64,000 nt of DNA from Thermoproteota archaeon (GTDB lineage Archaea; Thermoproteota; Methanomethylicia; Methanomethylicales; Methanomethylicaceae), in contig VGLU01000003.1 of NCBI GenBank assembly GCA_016882195.1, forward strand, positions 62,001-126,000, in the 5' to 3' direction. Under the pieces are notes generated by a model. The model was not told the DNA's origin. It made no database searches and saw only the letters and a program-made list of their open reading frames with translations. This document shows, in pieces, positions 26,064 to 34,911 of the stretch (its first letter is position 1; every line of letters starts with the position of its first letter). Position numbers and translations under genes: made by a program.

Positions 26064-27923
26064 TTAGAGGCTCTCCAGAACCGTGGCTACATCCTCCAGT
26101 CCCATGCGGACGAGCTTCTCCCTTGTCGGGATGCCAGTCCTCTTGTCCCATCCCTTGATACCATAGAACTCGTCCAGCATCCTGTTCAGGGTGGGCTCGT
26201 CGGTGTGCATACCCTTGGACGGTCCCTCAGGGATGGGCTCCTCAAGGAACCTCCTCGGCAGGGTGTCGTCCTTCCTCCTGATCCCAGTCATTACGTTGAA
26301 GGCCCTCTCTAGGTCGAGTATCCTCTCTGCAATGTCCACCAGCTCGTTGAAGGTGTAGCCAAATCCCGTGACTGGATTTATCATATCAACATACTTCTGT
26401 GTCAGGGTGAAGCCGAGCAACCTCTCGAGGAAGTGGCACTGGACTAGGGAATCACCTATGGTCGTCATCTGCTGTGTCCCTATCACCCAGGCTGCCTTGC
26501 CGTCGATCGCCTTTCTGTCCGAGGCTCCCGCGTACTCTCCGGTGGGTCTCGGGTCGTGGTGGCTACCGCCCCTCGTGGCAGTGGAGTAGCCCAATGCCAT
26601 GCCCCTCAGCGCCCTCGCGGAGTGGCCCGGCACCTCCAGACCCTTCACCTGTATGGCAAACCGCTCGGAGTCCCCGCCGATCACTCTGGCGGCGCGGAGC
26701 GAGCCCTCTGCCATCAGGTCTCCAATACCGATCCTCTTTGCCGTCCTCTCCACGTAGTTCACCAGGACGTCGTCGTTTCCGAAGTTGAACTCAACGCCCT
26801 CGGTGTTCTCCTTGGTGATGAGCCCCCTCTGGTAGCACTCCGTCATGAACGCGACCATGACGCCGTAACTTATGGTGTCCAGACCCCACTCGTCGCAGAG
26901 GCTGTCCGTCTTTATCAGCGCCCCGGAGTCGCTTATGCCACACATGGAACCAAATGCGTATACGGTCTCATACTCCGGCCCCTCCGATACCGCACCCTTC
27001 CACTTCCCCTCCTTCACCGTGAATACCTTGCTGCAGGCGATGGGGCAGGCTGGGCAGGCTGTATCCTTGGTCCAGTAAGACTTCTTCAGGGTCTCGCCAG
27101 AGATGCCCTCCCAGCCCTCGAAGAACTCCCCTTGGTGGTTCCTCGTCCCCATTGCGCCGAACATGTTGTTTATGCTCGCCACCAGCACCGGGGTCCCGTA
27201 GGTCGGCAACCCCGTCGCGATCGCGGGGATCTTCTTCGCCTCTGCGTTGTACCAGTTAATCCACTCCTCGAACTTCGCAGGGTCGGCCACCTGGTTTGAG
27301 CCGGACCCCCTGACCGCCACCGCCTTTAGGTTCTTGGAGCCCATCACCGCCCCCACTCCTCCCCTTCCGGCTGCGCGGTACTCAGTTATGACACAGGCGT
27401 ACCTGACACAGTTCTCGCCGGCTGGACCGATGGCAGAGATGCAGAGGCTGGGGTCTCCTGCCTCCTCCTTGATCGCCTCCTGGGTCTCGCCCGTGAGCTT
27501 GCCCCACAGCCTCTCGGCGGACCTGAACTCGACCTTGCCGTCCTCCACGAAGAGGTACGTGGGTTTATCGGCCCTTCCTGCGATCAAGATCCCGTCGTAG
27601 CCGGCGTACTTTATCTGGGCACCTATGTGCCCTCCGCTGACGCTGTCGAAGTAGCCGTTGGTGAGCGGGGACTTCGTCGCCATGTAGTACTTGCCCGCCG
27701 TGGGTATGTTTATCCCCTGGAAGGGACCCGTCATCATCGCAACGACGTTTGTTGGGTCGAACGCGTCCATCCTCGGGTTTACCATGTCGAAGACGTATCT
27801 TGCGGCGAAGCCGTTGCCGCCGAGGTACCTCCTCGCGAACTCGTCCGTGACCTCCAGCGTGGAGCTCTTCTTATTGGTGAGGTTGACCCTCAGTATCTTG
27901 CCCTTATAACCACTATACCTCAT
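26064..27923 (-). CDS. aor: aldehyde:ferredoxin oxidoreductase (tungsten)
   Basis: 619 aa. Start MRYSGYKGKILRVNLT is the family N-terminus; a longer in-frame form to 28070 overlaps the ferredoxin gene and is rejected. The [4Fe-4S] ligands are CPACPIAC plus a late Cys in GDSLVQCHF. Pterin-binding motifs include GPAGENCVRYACV and RGGVGAVMGSKNLKA. The enzyme oxidises aldehydes to acids with reduction of ferredoxin, in the cytoplasm of anaerobes, using a tungstopterin. A four-cluster ferredoxin-like gene lies 5 bp upstream. Substrate range is not deducible. Confidence 0.93.
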   Translation of the reverse strand: MRYSGYKGKILRVNLTNKKSSTLEVTDEFARRYLGGNGFAARYVFDMVNPRMDAFDPTNVVAMMTGPFQGINIPTAGKYYMATKSPLTNGYFDSVSGGHIGAQIKYAGYDGILIAGRADKPTYLFVEDGKVEFRSAERLWGKLTGETQEAIKEEAGDPSLCISAIGPAGENCVRYACVITEYRAAGRGGVGAVMGSKNLKAVAVRGSGSNQVADPAKFEEWINWYNAEAKKIPAIATGLPTYGTPVLVASINNMFGAMGTRNHQGEFFEGWEGISGETLKKSYWTKDTACPACPIACSKVFTVKEGKWKGAVSEGPEYETVYAFGSMCGISDSGALIKTDSLCDEWGLDTISYGVMVAFMTECYQRGLITKENTEGVEFNFGNDDVLVNYVERTAKRIGIGDLMAEGSLRAARVIGGDSERFAIQVKGLEVPGHSARALRGMALGYSTATRGGSHHDPRPTGEYAGASDRKAIDGKAAWVIGTQQMTTIGDSLVQCHFLERLLGFTLTQKYVDMINPVTGFGYTFNELVDIAERILDLERAFNVMTGIRRKDDTLPRRFLEEPIPEGPSKGMHTDEPTLNRMLDEFYGIKGWDKRTGIPTREKLVRMGLEDVATVLESL

Positions 27924-27928
27924 ATTGA

Positions 27929-28372
27929 TCACTTCCCGCCCTCCGGCAGCCAAACGAGCGTTAGAGCGCTCTTCGGGCATGCCTTGACACAGCTCGGATC
28001 CCCGTCGCATAGGTCGCATATCAGCGGCATCTTCGTCTCGGGGTGGAGCCTTATCCCGTGGAAGGGGCACGCCTTTACGCAGTCACCGCAGGAGTTGCAG
28101 AGCTTCTCATCCACCACTATGTTGCCCCCCTTGTAGGAGAGGGCCTTGGTGGGGCATGCAGGTATGCAGAAGCGCTTGTCGCACCTCGTGCATATCAGGC
28201 TCCTGAGCATCAGCGGGCTCTTCCTTACGATGGTTATCCTGGACAGGGCGTCGCCGTATTTGCCGTAGTGGTACTTGGAGCAACTCAGCTCGCAGATCTT
28301 ACAGAAGGCGCACTTCTGGACGTCAAACCTTATGAGCGGCTTCTTTTCCTGCGTCAAAACAACACTCATCAT
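27929..28372 (-). CDS. polyferredoxin-like 4Fe-4S protein, AOR partner
   Basis: 147 aa with about 16 Cys in CxxCxxC...C sets: CAFCKICELSC, CTRCDKRFCIPACP, CNSCGDCVKACP and CDLCDGDPSCVKACP, enough for four [4Fe-4S] clusters in the style of DmsB/HybA electron-transfer subunits. It is the first gene before aor with a 5-bp gap and likely takes its electrons. There is no Tat signal, so it is cytoplasmic. ATG at 28372 or 28369. Confidence 0.9.
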   Translation of the reverse strand: MMSVVLTQEKKPLIRFDVQKCAFCKICELSCSKYHYGKYGDALSRITIVRKSPLMLRSLICTRCDKRFCIPACPTKALSYKGGNIVVDEKLCNSCGDCVKACPFHGIRLHPETKMPLICDLCDGDPSCVKACPKSALTLVWLPEGGK

Positions 28373-28510
28373 TCATCACTTTACTAAACCTAAGACCCAA
28401 GATTTACTTATTTGTTTTGTGAGCCGATCGATCTTCCCCTCAACAAATCTGATGGAGATGGAAGAATTTTTAATTTGGCTTTGCTATAGTAGACACGGTG
28501 ACTTGTTTCA
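28373..28510. promoter_or_regulatory. divergent promoter region, ferredoxin-aor / DRE-TIM synthase
   Basis: TTTTTAATTTG near 28466-28476 is a plausible plus-strand TATA for the synthase, with a short leader to 28511. No structure stands out. Confidence 0.4.
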
Positions 28511-29749
28511 ATGATTAAGCCATGGCAGACCAGTAAATGGTTTGTCAGCCCCTTTAACTTCGACAAAGAGATGGTCGAGGGGACAAGCCCACCCAAGAGA
28601 CTGATGTTCCACGACGTGACGCTGAGGGACGGCGAGCAGCAGGCAGGCGTGATCTTCAGCAAGTACGACAAGGTTATAATAGGGAGGGCCCTGGACAGGG
28701 CCGGCGTGGACAGGATAGAGGTCGGCACACCCGGGACGTCCCTCGAGGATCGGGAGGCCGTCAGGGCCCTCATCGCCGCCACGCTGGAGGCAAAGCTCTT
28801 CTCATGGTGCAGGAACAACAAGCTCGACATTGCAGCCGCAAAGGGGTGCGGCAGCTGGGGGATAACCATAGAGGTGCCCACCAGCGCGCTGATGATCAGG
28901 GAGGCGTACTCCACCAGTCTGGAGGAGATGCTGATGATGGTGGCCGAGAACACCCAATACGCAAAGTCTGAAGGGCTCAAAGTCAACCTCCTGCTGGTGG
29001 ACGCGACGAGGTCAGACCTTGCGACCGTAAAGCGGGTGATAAAGGAGACAGAGGAGTACTGCGAGAGCTTTGCCGTTTCTGATACCTTTGGAGTTGCGCT
29101 ACCGAGGGCCATCTTCAACATCATTAAGAGGGTAAGGGCGATGACCAAGAAGCCGATAGAGATCCACTGCCACAACGACTTCGGTCTGGCCACTGCAAAT
29201 ACGCTCGCCGCCGTTAGAGCTGGAGCCTCGGTCGCCCACGTGACGGTGAACGGCATAGGCGAGAGGGCTGGCAACACGTCGCTGGGTGAGGTGGCGCTCG
29301 GCACAAGATTGCTGATGGGGGTGGACTCGGGCATAAAGCTCGGCGAGCTCTACCGGCTATCCAACACCGTGGCAGAGGTATCGGGCTTTGCGGTGCCACC
29401 GAACAAGCCTATAGTGGGGGCGAACGTCTTCAACGTGGAGTCGGCTCAGGCCGCCCAGTGGCTCGCCAAGGGTGCGGAGGGGGCTGCTGCCTACCCATTC
29501 TCAAGGGACCTGATAGGCAACCCTGAGTTCAAGCTGATGCTGAGCAAGAAGAGCGGGCCCTACAACGTCAAGCTGAAACTGGAGGAGCTCGGCCTGAAGG
29601 TGTCCGAGTCGAAGTACCCCGAGATACTCGGGAGGATATATGAGAGGTCCCTGCAGAAGAAGGGCTCGCTGACCGACGACGAGTTCCTCGAGATTCTGCA
29701 GGACATGGGCCTCTACAAGTTTAAGCAGGAGGACCTGATGCGGGCATAG
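28511..29749 (+). CDS. DRE-TIM metallolyase, isopropylmalate/homocitrate/citrate synthase family
   Basis: 412-aa acyl-CoA Claisen-condensing TIM barrel. The metal and catalytic motif is HDVTLRDGEQQAGV near residue 35; HCHNDFGLATANT and NGIGERAGNTSLGEV are the family signatures. It lacks the long LeuA C-terminal regulatory domain of the cimA gene at 38 kb and ends in a short helical extension. 2-isopropylmalate, homocitrate and Re-citrate synthases share these motifs, so the substrate stays open. It is not joined to the ilv genes. Confidence 0.75.
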   Translation: MIKPWQTSKWFVSPFNFDKEMVEGTSPPKRLMFHDVTLRDGEQQAGVIFSKYDKVIIGRALDRAGVDRIEVGTPGTSLEDREAVRALIAATLEAKLFSWCRNNKLDIAAAKGCGSWGITIEVPTSALMIREAYSTSLEEMLMMVAENTQYAKSEGLKVNLLLVDATRSDLATVKRVIKETEEYCESFAVSDTFGVALPRAIFNIIKRVRAMTKKPIEIHCHNDFGLATANTLAAVRAGASVAHVTVNGIGERAGNTSLGEVALGTRLLMGVDSGIKLGELYRLSNTVAEVSGFAVPPNKPIVGANVFNVESAQAAQWLAKGAEGAAAYPFSRDLIGNPEFKLMLSKKSGPYNVKLKLEELGLKVSESKYPEILGRIYERSLQKKGSLTDDEFLEILQDMGLYKFKQEDLMRA

Positions 29750-29798
29750 CGAAGGCGCAAATTTAAAGAACAACACCTCCACATCTTTGTTGGTCTCT

Positions 29799-30548
29799 AT
29801 GAACATCATGAAGGGCGGCGTGGTACCTGACTCCTACCCTGCCCTCTACCTAAAGGACTACCGTACCCTCGTCCTGGCAGACCTGCACATAGGTTACGAG
29901 AGCGCGCTCAAGGAGAAGGGCGTCTTCCTCCCCCAGGCATCCTACCCGTACATGAAGTCTGCCATCGAGGGGATGCTGAAGATGACGCGCGCGGAGTACG
30001 TCGTCTTTGTGGGCGACGTGAAGCACGAGTTCGGCAAGCCAACCGCGCAGGAGTGGGTCGAGGTTCAGGACCTTCTAGCATTCCTGATCAACGGAGGTAT
30101 AGGTGTCCACGTCGTAAGGGGCAACCACGACAACTACATCCTGGCGATCCTGAAGAGGCTCGGCGTCCAGTTGCACGATCCGCTGATGCAGCTCGACGGC
30201 ACGGTCCTCATCCATGGCCACAAGGACGTCAAGCTCCCCCCAGAGACGAAGGTCGTGATAATGGGGCACGAGCACCCGGCGGTCTCCTCGAGGGACCTCT
30301 CAGGCTCGAGGTACAAGTTCAAGTGTTTTTTGGTGGGGAGGTGCCGTAGCTTCAAGCTGGTGGTCATGCCCGCCCTCTCACCCCTCTCCTCAGGGGTGGG
30401 AATAAACGAGACGCTTCCGGAGAAGTTATTATCTCCGCTACTCCGCGCCTCGAACATAGAGACCTTCGCCCCGATAGTTGTGGAGGAGAACGTGGGCGTA
30501 TTTCGCTTCCCGCAGATAGGTCTAATGCGTTCCATCAATAGACGGTGA
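29799..30548 (+). CDS. archaeal calcineurin-like phosphoesterase
   Basis: About 249 aa. Metal motifs are in order: LADLHIGYE, FVGDVKHEF, RGNHDN and MGHEHPA. This is the archaeal single-domain family annotated as a putative phosphoesterase, related to SbcD/Mre11. TATA-like ATTTAAAG at 29761-29768 places the transcript start close to ATG 29799, so translation is probably leaderless; in-frame TTG 29787 and ATG 29808 are alternatives. A nucleic-acid substrate is guessed from the family only. Confidence 0.8.
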   Translation: MNIMKGGVVPDSYPALYLKDYRTLVLADLHIGYESALKEKGVFLPQASYPYMKSAIEGMLKMTRAEYVVFVGDVKHEFGKPTAQEWVEVQDLLAFLINGGIGVHVVRGNHDNYILAILKRLGVQLHDPLMQLDGTVLIHGHKDVKLPPETKVVIMGHEHPAVSSRDLSGSRYKFKCFLVGRCRSFKLVVMPALSPLSSGVGINETLPEKLLSPLLRASNIETFAPIVVEENVGVFRFPQIGLMRSINRR

Positions 30549-30787
30549 TGGAATTAGCAGTCATTTTCATGCCGTAGGGAGTTGCTCGTCCACGGTTGAC
30601 ACAATTTCGACTAACGAGTTATCGTTACATTACACCGTCGCTGGGCTTCAGCAGAGGCAAAAACTGAAGGCGCTGAACATTACTCCGCGTCTCTTGAGCA
30701 CAGTTGAATTTTTTAAAAGGGCGGAAGCATAATAACAAAGAAGGATATTAAATTAAAAATAACGGAACAAAAGAGTAACTGAGATTC
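30549..30787. other. non-coding gap of about 240 bp
   Basis: No gene or RNA recognised. TATA-like TTTTTTAAAAG near 30709-30719 and ATATTAAATTAAAAAT near 30747-30762 probably serve the secreted protein downstream. Confidence 0.4.
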
Positions 30788-31336
30788 ATGACCCCAAGAC
30801 AGAAAGCTAGGAAATTGGGAATATTGGCTTTTGGCGTATTTCTGATGGCGGCGCTCATTGCGTCACCCGTCTTGGCTGGTTCGTATGATCAATACGGATA
30901 CAACATGAAGGCAAGAATCTTCCATGGAACGATATGGACCAGAGCACTTGCGCAGTTTAATGGCGATGCGAATGCCGCTTTGGCGTTCTTGAATCTCATG
31001 TACCCCCCAGGTCACACTATTGAGTTCTACATGCAGCAGAAGTTAATCATAAACTGGAATGCCGAGTGGGATAGGGGCTTGTCGGAAGGCTGGTCTATTC
31101 CCCCGTATGGCGCTTGGCTGACAAACGAACTAAATGGAGTAAACGAGGACGGCTCAAAGGTAATCTGGCACTCCAAGCTGGTCTGGATCGGACCATTTGA
31201 CATCTCCCTAAATGGAACATATGCACCAGACGGCGGGATGTACCTCTACCCGTGCTTCAAGCTAATAATGGACCAGGGCGTTCTTAACGGGATGCACCTG
31301 TGGGTTGCCAAAGCACTGCCCAACGGCCTAGGCTAA
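30788..31336 (+). CDS. secreted protein of unknown function
   Basis: 182 aa. Residues 1-30 are a signal peptide (basic MTPRQKARK, hydrophobic ILAFGVFLMAALIAS, cleavage after VLA-G). The mature part is about 150 aa, rich in aromatic residues (IEFYMQQKLIINWNAEWDRG, YLYPCFKLIMDQG), with one Cys and no recognised domain. It has its own AT-rich promoter region and stands alone. Base composition is slightly more AT-rich than its neighbours. Function not proposed. Confidence 0.65.
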   Translation: MTPRQKARKLGILAFGVFLMAALIASPVLAGSYDQYGYNMKARIFHGTIWTRALAQFNGDANAALAFLNLMYPPGHTIEFYMQQKLIINWNAEWDRGLSEGWSIPPYGAWLTNELNGVNEDGSKVIWHSKLVWIGPFDISLNGTYAPDGGMYLYPCFKLIMDQGVLNGMHLWVAKALPNGLG

Positions 31337-31530
31337 TAATCCCATCAATCCTTCCCTTTTTCCCTAGTTCAAAAAATGAATGGGGGTACGTGGCTTACAG
31401 TCCCTTACCTAGCCTCTTTGGTTTTCTTTTGCTCTATAGGTGCTTCCTTTGAACTCGCCTATGGTCCCTAATCTACGAAACGTTTATTAAGAAAGTTATA
31501 TGCACATTAACTCTGTCTCGGAGCTGAATA
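31337..31530 (+). promoter_or_regulatory. non-coding gap with ilvB promoter
   Basis: TTTATTAA at 31483-31490 and TTATAT at 31496-31501 are TATA candidates; the second places the transcript start near 31525, just before the leader stem at 31531. T-rich sequence near 31360-31370 may terminate the secreted-protein gene. No small gene is seen. Confidence 0.5.
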
Positions 31531-31596
31531 GTGATGGTGTGGGATAATTCCTGCCAACTACATGTTTCCGTGCTTTAGACCCGGATACACCATCAC
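31531..31596 (+). promoter_or_regulatory. stem-closed leader of the ilvBN transcript
   Basis: GTGATGGTGT at 31531-31540 and ACACCATCAC at 31587-31596 form a perfect 10-bp inverted repeat around a 46-nt interior, right at the predicted 5' end of the ilvB mRNA and 26 nt before its ATG. It could be a regulatory RNA fold or a widely spaced operator. No known riboswitch consensus was recognised. Confidence 0.55.
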
Positions 31597-31621
31597 GTCT
31601 GTCCGATAAGGTGGTCTTTCC

Positions 31622-33307
31622 ATGAAGTTATCTGGCGCTAAGGCGATAGTAGATTCCCTAAAGAAGGAGAAGGTAGAGGTCATATTCGGCATACCCGGCG
31701 GCTCCACGATACCCTTCTACGACGCCATCTACGAGAGCGACCTCAGACACATTCTGACGCGGCACGAGCAGTGCGCAGCACACATGGCTGACGGCTACGC
31801 CCGCGTCAAGGGCGTCCCGGGAGTCTGCACGGCCACCAGCGGTCCCGGAGCCACCAACCTCGTAACCGGTCTGGCGGTCGCCTACATGGACAGCTCCCCA
31901 GTTGTCGCGATAACGGGGCAGGTGCCTAAACCCATGATAGGAAAGGACGCCTTCCAAGAGGCGGACATCGTGGGCATAGCCAACCCCATCACCAAGTACG
32001 CGTTCCAGGTGACCTCAGCCTCCCAGATACCCGACACAATAAAGACCGCCTTCCTGCTCGCCTCCACGAACAGGATGGGCCCTGTGCTCATCGACTTCCC
32101 GAAGGACGTATTCTACGAGGAGGTGGACATAGCCGCCGCGGAGAAGCTGAACATCAAGGGCTACAGTGTTAGGTCGGGGGAGCCTCATCCGTATTCAATA
32201 AAAAAGGCACTTGGGCTGATAATCAGCTCGGAGCGGCCGATAATCCTGGCCGGCGGAGGGGTAATGGCCTCCAACGCCAGCGCGGAGCTGGTGAAGCTGG
32301 CCGAGCTCATAATGGCCCCAGTGGCTACCTCTCTAATGGGCAAGGGATCCATCCCAGAGACGCATCCTCTCTCCTTGGGTATGCTGGGCATGCATGGCAG
32401 GGGGGAGGCTAACAACGCGGCAGAGGAGGCCGACCTGATAATTGCGGTGGGGATGAGGTTCAGCGACAGGTCCACCGGCAGGCTCGAGGAGTTCGGAAGG
32501 AACGCAAAGATAATTCATATAGACATAGATCCGGCTGAGATAGGGAAGAACGTCAAGGTCGACGTCCCGATAGTTGCGGATGCTAGGAAGACCCTCTCAA
32601 CTTTACACCAAAAGCTCTCGGAGGTCGGCTCCAAGAGGGAGGAGAACGAATGGACCAAGAGGGTCCATGAGCTGAAGGATCAATTTAGCTCCAATTACGA
32701 GGAGCAGAGGGAGGGCCTGAGGCCGGGCAGGCTGATGAAACTCCTCAGGGGCATCATTCCGGGGAACGCGATAGTCACCACCGGAGTGGGTCAGAACCAG
32801 ATGTGGGCAGCCCTCCACTTCCAGGTGCTGGAGCCGAGAACCTTCATCACCTCCGGCGGTCTTGGGGCAATGGGCTTTGGTCTGCCCGCCTCCATCGGTG
32901 CCAAGGTCGCCTCCCCCGACAGACCTGTCTTCAACGTAGACGGGGACGGGGGCTTCATAATGACTGAGCAGGACCTCGCCACTGCGGTATCCGAGGGCAT
33001 CCCCACGATCTCGATAATCATGAACAACCGGGTGCTGGGCATGGTGCGCCAGTGGCAGTGCATGTTCTGCAACAAGCGGTACTCCCACACCGACCTGGGC
33101 AAGGTCCCGGACTTCGTAAAGCTGGCAGAGGCCTACGGCGCGGAGGGGGTACGGATAGGGTCATACAGGGAGTTCGAGTCCGCGGTCAAGAGGGGACTGA
33201 AGGCGGAGATTCCGGTGGTCTTGGACGTGCCCATATCGCCCGACGAGAAGGTGTATCCGATGGTTCCCCCGGGCAAGGGGCTCAAAGAGGTGGTATGGTA
33301 TGGCTGA
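31622..33307 (+). CDS. ilvB: acetolactate synthase large subunit
   Basis: 561-aa ThDP enzyme making acetolactate or acetohydroxybutyrate, first common step of valine and isoleucine synthesis. It has GIPGGSTIPFYDAI, catalytic Glu in RHEQCAAHMADGYAR, SGPGATNLVTGL, and the ThDP-Mg motif NVDGDGGFIMTEQDLATAV...NN. AAGGTGG lies just before the ATG. ilvN starts inside its last codons, so the two subunits are coupled. Confidence 0.94.
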   Translation: MKLSGAKAIVDSLKKEKVEVIFGIPGGSTIPFYDAIYESDLRHILTRHEQCAAHMADGYARVKGVPGVCTATSGPGATNLVTGLAVAYMDSSPVVAITGQVPKPMIGKDAFQEADIVGIANPITKYAFQVTSASQIPDTIKTAFLLASTNRMGPVLIDFPKDVFYEEVDIAAAEKLNIKGYSVRSGEPHPYSIKKALGLIISSERPIILAGGGVMASNASAELVKLAELIMAPVATSLMGKGSIPETHPLSLGMLGMHGRGEANNAAEEADLIIAVGMRFSDRSTGRLEEFGRNAKIIHIDIDPAEIGKNVKVDVPIVADARKTLSTLHQKLSEVGSKREENEWTKRVHELKDQFSSNYEEQREGLRPGRLMKLLRGIIPGNAIVTTGVGQNQMWAALHFQVLEPRTFITSGGLGAMGFGLPASIGAKVASPDRPVFNVDGDGGFIMTEQDLATAVSEGIPTISIIMNNRVLGMVRQWQCMFCNKRYSHTDLGKVPDFVKLAEAYGAEGVRIGSYREFESAVKRGLKAEIPVVLDVPISPDEKVYPMVPPGKGLKEVVWYG

Positions 33308-33803
33308 GGAGATGCACATAATAGCGGCGCTGGTAGAGGATAGACCCGGCGTCCTCTTCAAGGTCGCCTCCCTTATTCGAAGGAGGGGCTTCAACATCGA
33401 TACGATAACGGTTGGCAGCACGGAGAAGGAGGGACTGTCCAGGATAACCATGACAATGAGGGGCGACGAGAGGATAGTGGAGCAGGTGGTAAAACAGCTG
33501 AGCAAGATCCCCGACGTAGTGAAGATAACAGAGCTGAAGCCAACCGAGTCGGTCTACAGGGAGCTCGCTATGGTGAAGGTAGTGGCGCAGGACCCTGAGA
33601 AGAAGTCCGACATCCTCAACTACATATCCATATTCAGGGGCAGGGTCATAGACGCCTCCAAGGACTCGCTGGTCATAGAGATGGTGGGCAACACTAAGAA
33701 GATCAACGCCTTCCTCGACCTGATGAAGGGGTTCGGCATAGTCGAGCTGGCGAGGACTGGCATAGTCGCGCTGGGAAGGGGCTCAAAGTCCACCGCGGAG
33801 TGA
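33300..33803 (+). CDS. ilvN: acetolactate synthase small regulatory subunit
   Basis: 167 aa. The N-terminal ACT domain (HIIAALVEDRPGVLFKVASLIRRRGFNIDTITVG) senses valine, and the C-terminal half (ELAMVKVVAQDPEKKSDILNYISIFRGRVIDAS) completes the family. It overlaps ilvB by 8 bp. It gives feedback control to the large subunit. Confidence 0.93.
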   Translation: MAEEMHIIAALVEDRPGVLFKVASLIRRRGFNIDTITVGSTEKEGLSRITMTMRGDERIVEQVVKQLSKIPDVVKITELKPTESVYRELAMVKVVAQDPEKKSDILNYISIFRGRVIDASKDSLVIEMVGNTKKINAFLDLMKGFGIVELARTGIVALGRGSKSTAE

Positions 33804-33956
33804 GCGATGGCACGGCCAACGATCGCTCTTCACAGATCCCGTGCCTGTAGCGTCCCTCCCACCGCATCCCTCCACTACTTCCAGAGCAAAGGCAAATACA
33901 CGATTCATCCACATTAAGGATTTAAGTAAGAAAGTAAGAACATACTCGGTGGCTTT

Positions 33957-34247
33957 ATGGCTAGGTACGAGAAACCCGGCGTTATCGTGGTCAGTAGTAA
34001 GGGTCAAGTAGTAATACCAAAGAACCTACGGAAGAGGCTGGGCATGGGTCCCAAGACGAAACTCTTGGTATACGGTTATCAGGACGCGGTGGTCATGAAG
34101 AAGATGGAAATACCAGATGTGGCGAAGGAACTTGAGGAGATCTTTAGGAGAGTTGATGCGAGGGTAGCCAGGTACGGCGAACTCACTGATGATGAGGTAA
34201 ACAAAATAATCCAGGACTATCGAAGGAAGAGGACGGCCTCCCCATGA
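33957..34247 (+). CDS. AbrB/SpoVT-type antitoxin (VapB)
   Basis: 96 aa. N-terminal swapped-hairpin AbrB domain (VIVVSSKGQVVIPKNLRKRLGMGPKTKLLVYGY), then a helical tail that would wrap the PIN toxin (DVAKELEEIFRRVDARVARYG). It is directly upstream of a PIN-domain gene, the usual vapBC order. It sits between ilvN and ilvC, with a TTTAAGTAAG promoter-like site near 33920. Confidence 0.85.
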   Translation: MARYEKPGVIVVSSKGQVVIPKNLRKRLGMGPKTKLLVYGYQDAVVMKKMEIPDVAKELEEIFRRVDARVARYGELTDDEVNKIIQDYRRKRTASP

Positions 34248-34257
34248 AGGTTGCAAA

Positions 34258-34684
34258 ATGAAGGTTGTACTCGACACCAACGTCCTAGTCTCTGCTCTGA
34301 TCAAGGCCGGAAAGCCGAGGGAGCTCCTCTTCAAGATAACTGGTGGAGGAGCAGAGTTGTTCTTGTCCAGAGGCATTCTGAAGGAACTCCTCGAGGTAGC
34401 CGACGACCAAAGAATAAGGAGGTATGTCGACGAGGATGACGTGATCGCCTTTACGAGGACCTTGGGGGGGCATCGCAAGAATAGTTAGGGTGAGGTCCAA
34501 GTTCAGAGCTGTAAAGGATGATCCCAACGACGACATCATACTGAGGACCGCACACGACTGCAGAGCCAAATATGTGGTCTCGGCGGATAGGCACCTACTT
34601 TCACTGGGCGAGTTCAGAGGAATAAAAATAGTAACTGCGAATGAGATGCTGGAGATCTTAAGCAAGAAGATGAATTTAAGGTAG
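34258..34684 (+). pseudogene. PIN-domain toxin VapC with frameshift at a G7 run
   Basis: The first frame (34258-34488) holds the PIN start VVLDTNVLVSALIKAGKPRELL. The rest (RAVKDDPNDDIILRTAHDC, VVSADRHLLSLGEFRGIKIV) is in the +1 frame to 34684. The join is the run of seven G at 34464-34470: six G would read LGGIARIVRVRSKFRAV and restore a full ~141-aa toxin. All PIN acidic residues exist, split over the two frames. It is a mutation, a phase-variable tract or a sequence error. The paired antitoxin upstream is intact. Confidence 0.85.
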
Positions 34685-34911
34685 GGTTCTCCTCCGTGCG
34701 CACAATTGCACCACACTGGCCTGTCTCGAATTCTTTTATGCCTACTTCCTTCTTTACCAAAAGTAGATACAATGTATGAGGTATATCCAAAGCAAAACAT
34801 GGAGTTTCTGTTTGGAGAGTATCTGAATTTCGAATCGATAATAAAGACGGCTTTCGGGCGTCGGTCACCTTTATAAAGCGGTTCAATCCTATTCTGTGGA
34901 AGGTGTTGCGC
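34685..34911 (+). promoter_or_regulatory. non-coding gap with ilvC promoter
   Basis: TTTATAAAG at 34870-34878 is a good TATA and gives a short leader of about 15 nt; GGAAGGTG then precedes the ATG at 34912. Nothing else is recognised in the first ~180 bp. Confidence 0.55.

Noticed and set aside
27924-28070. 49-residue N-terminal extension of the aldehyde oxidoreductase
   Set aside because: It overlaps the ferredoxin gene, and the family N-terminus starts at ATG 27923.
31521-31600. ilvB leader as a fluoride riboswitch or a box C/D RNA (CTGA...TGATGG present)
   Set aside because: The fluoride pseudoknot partner sequences are missing, and there is no matching second C/D box pair.
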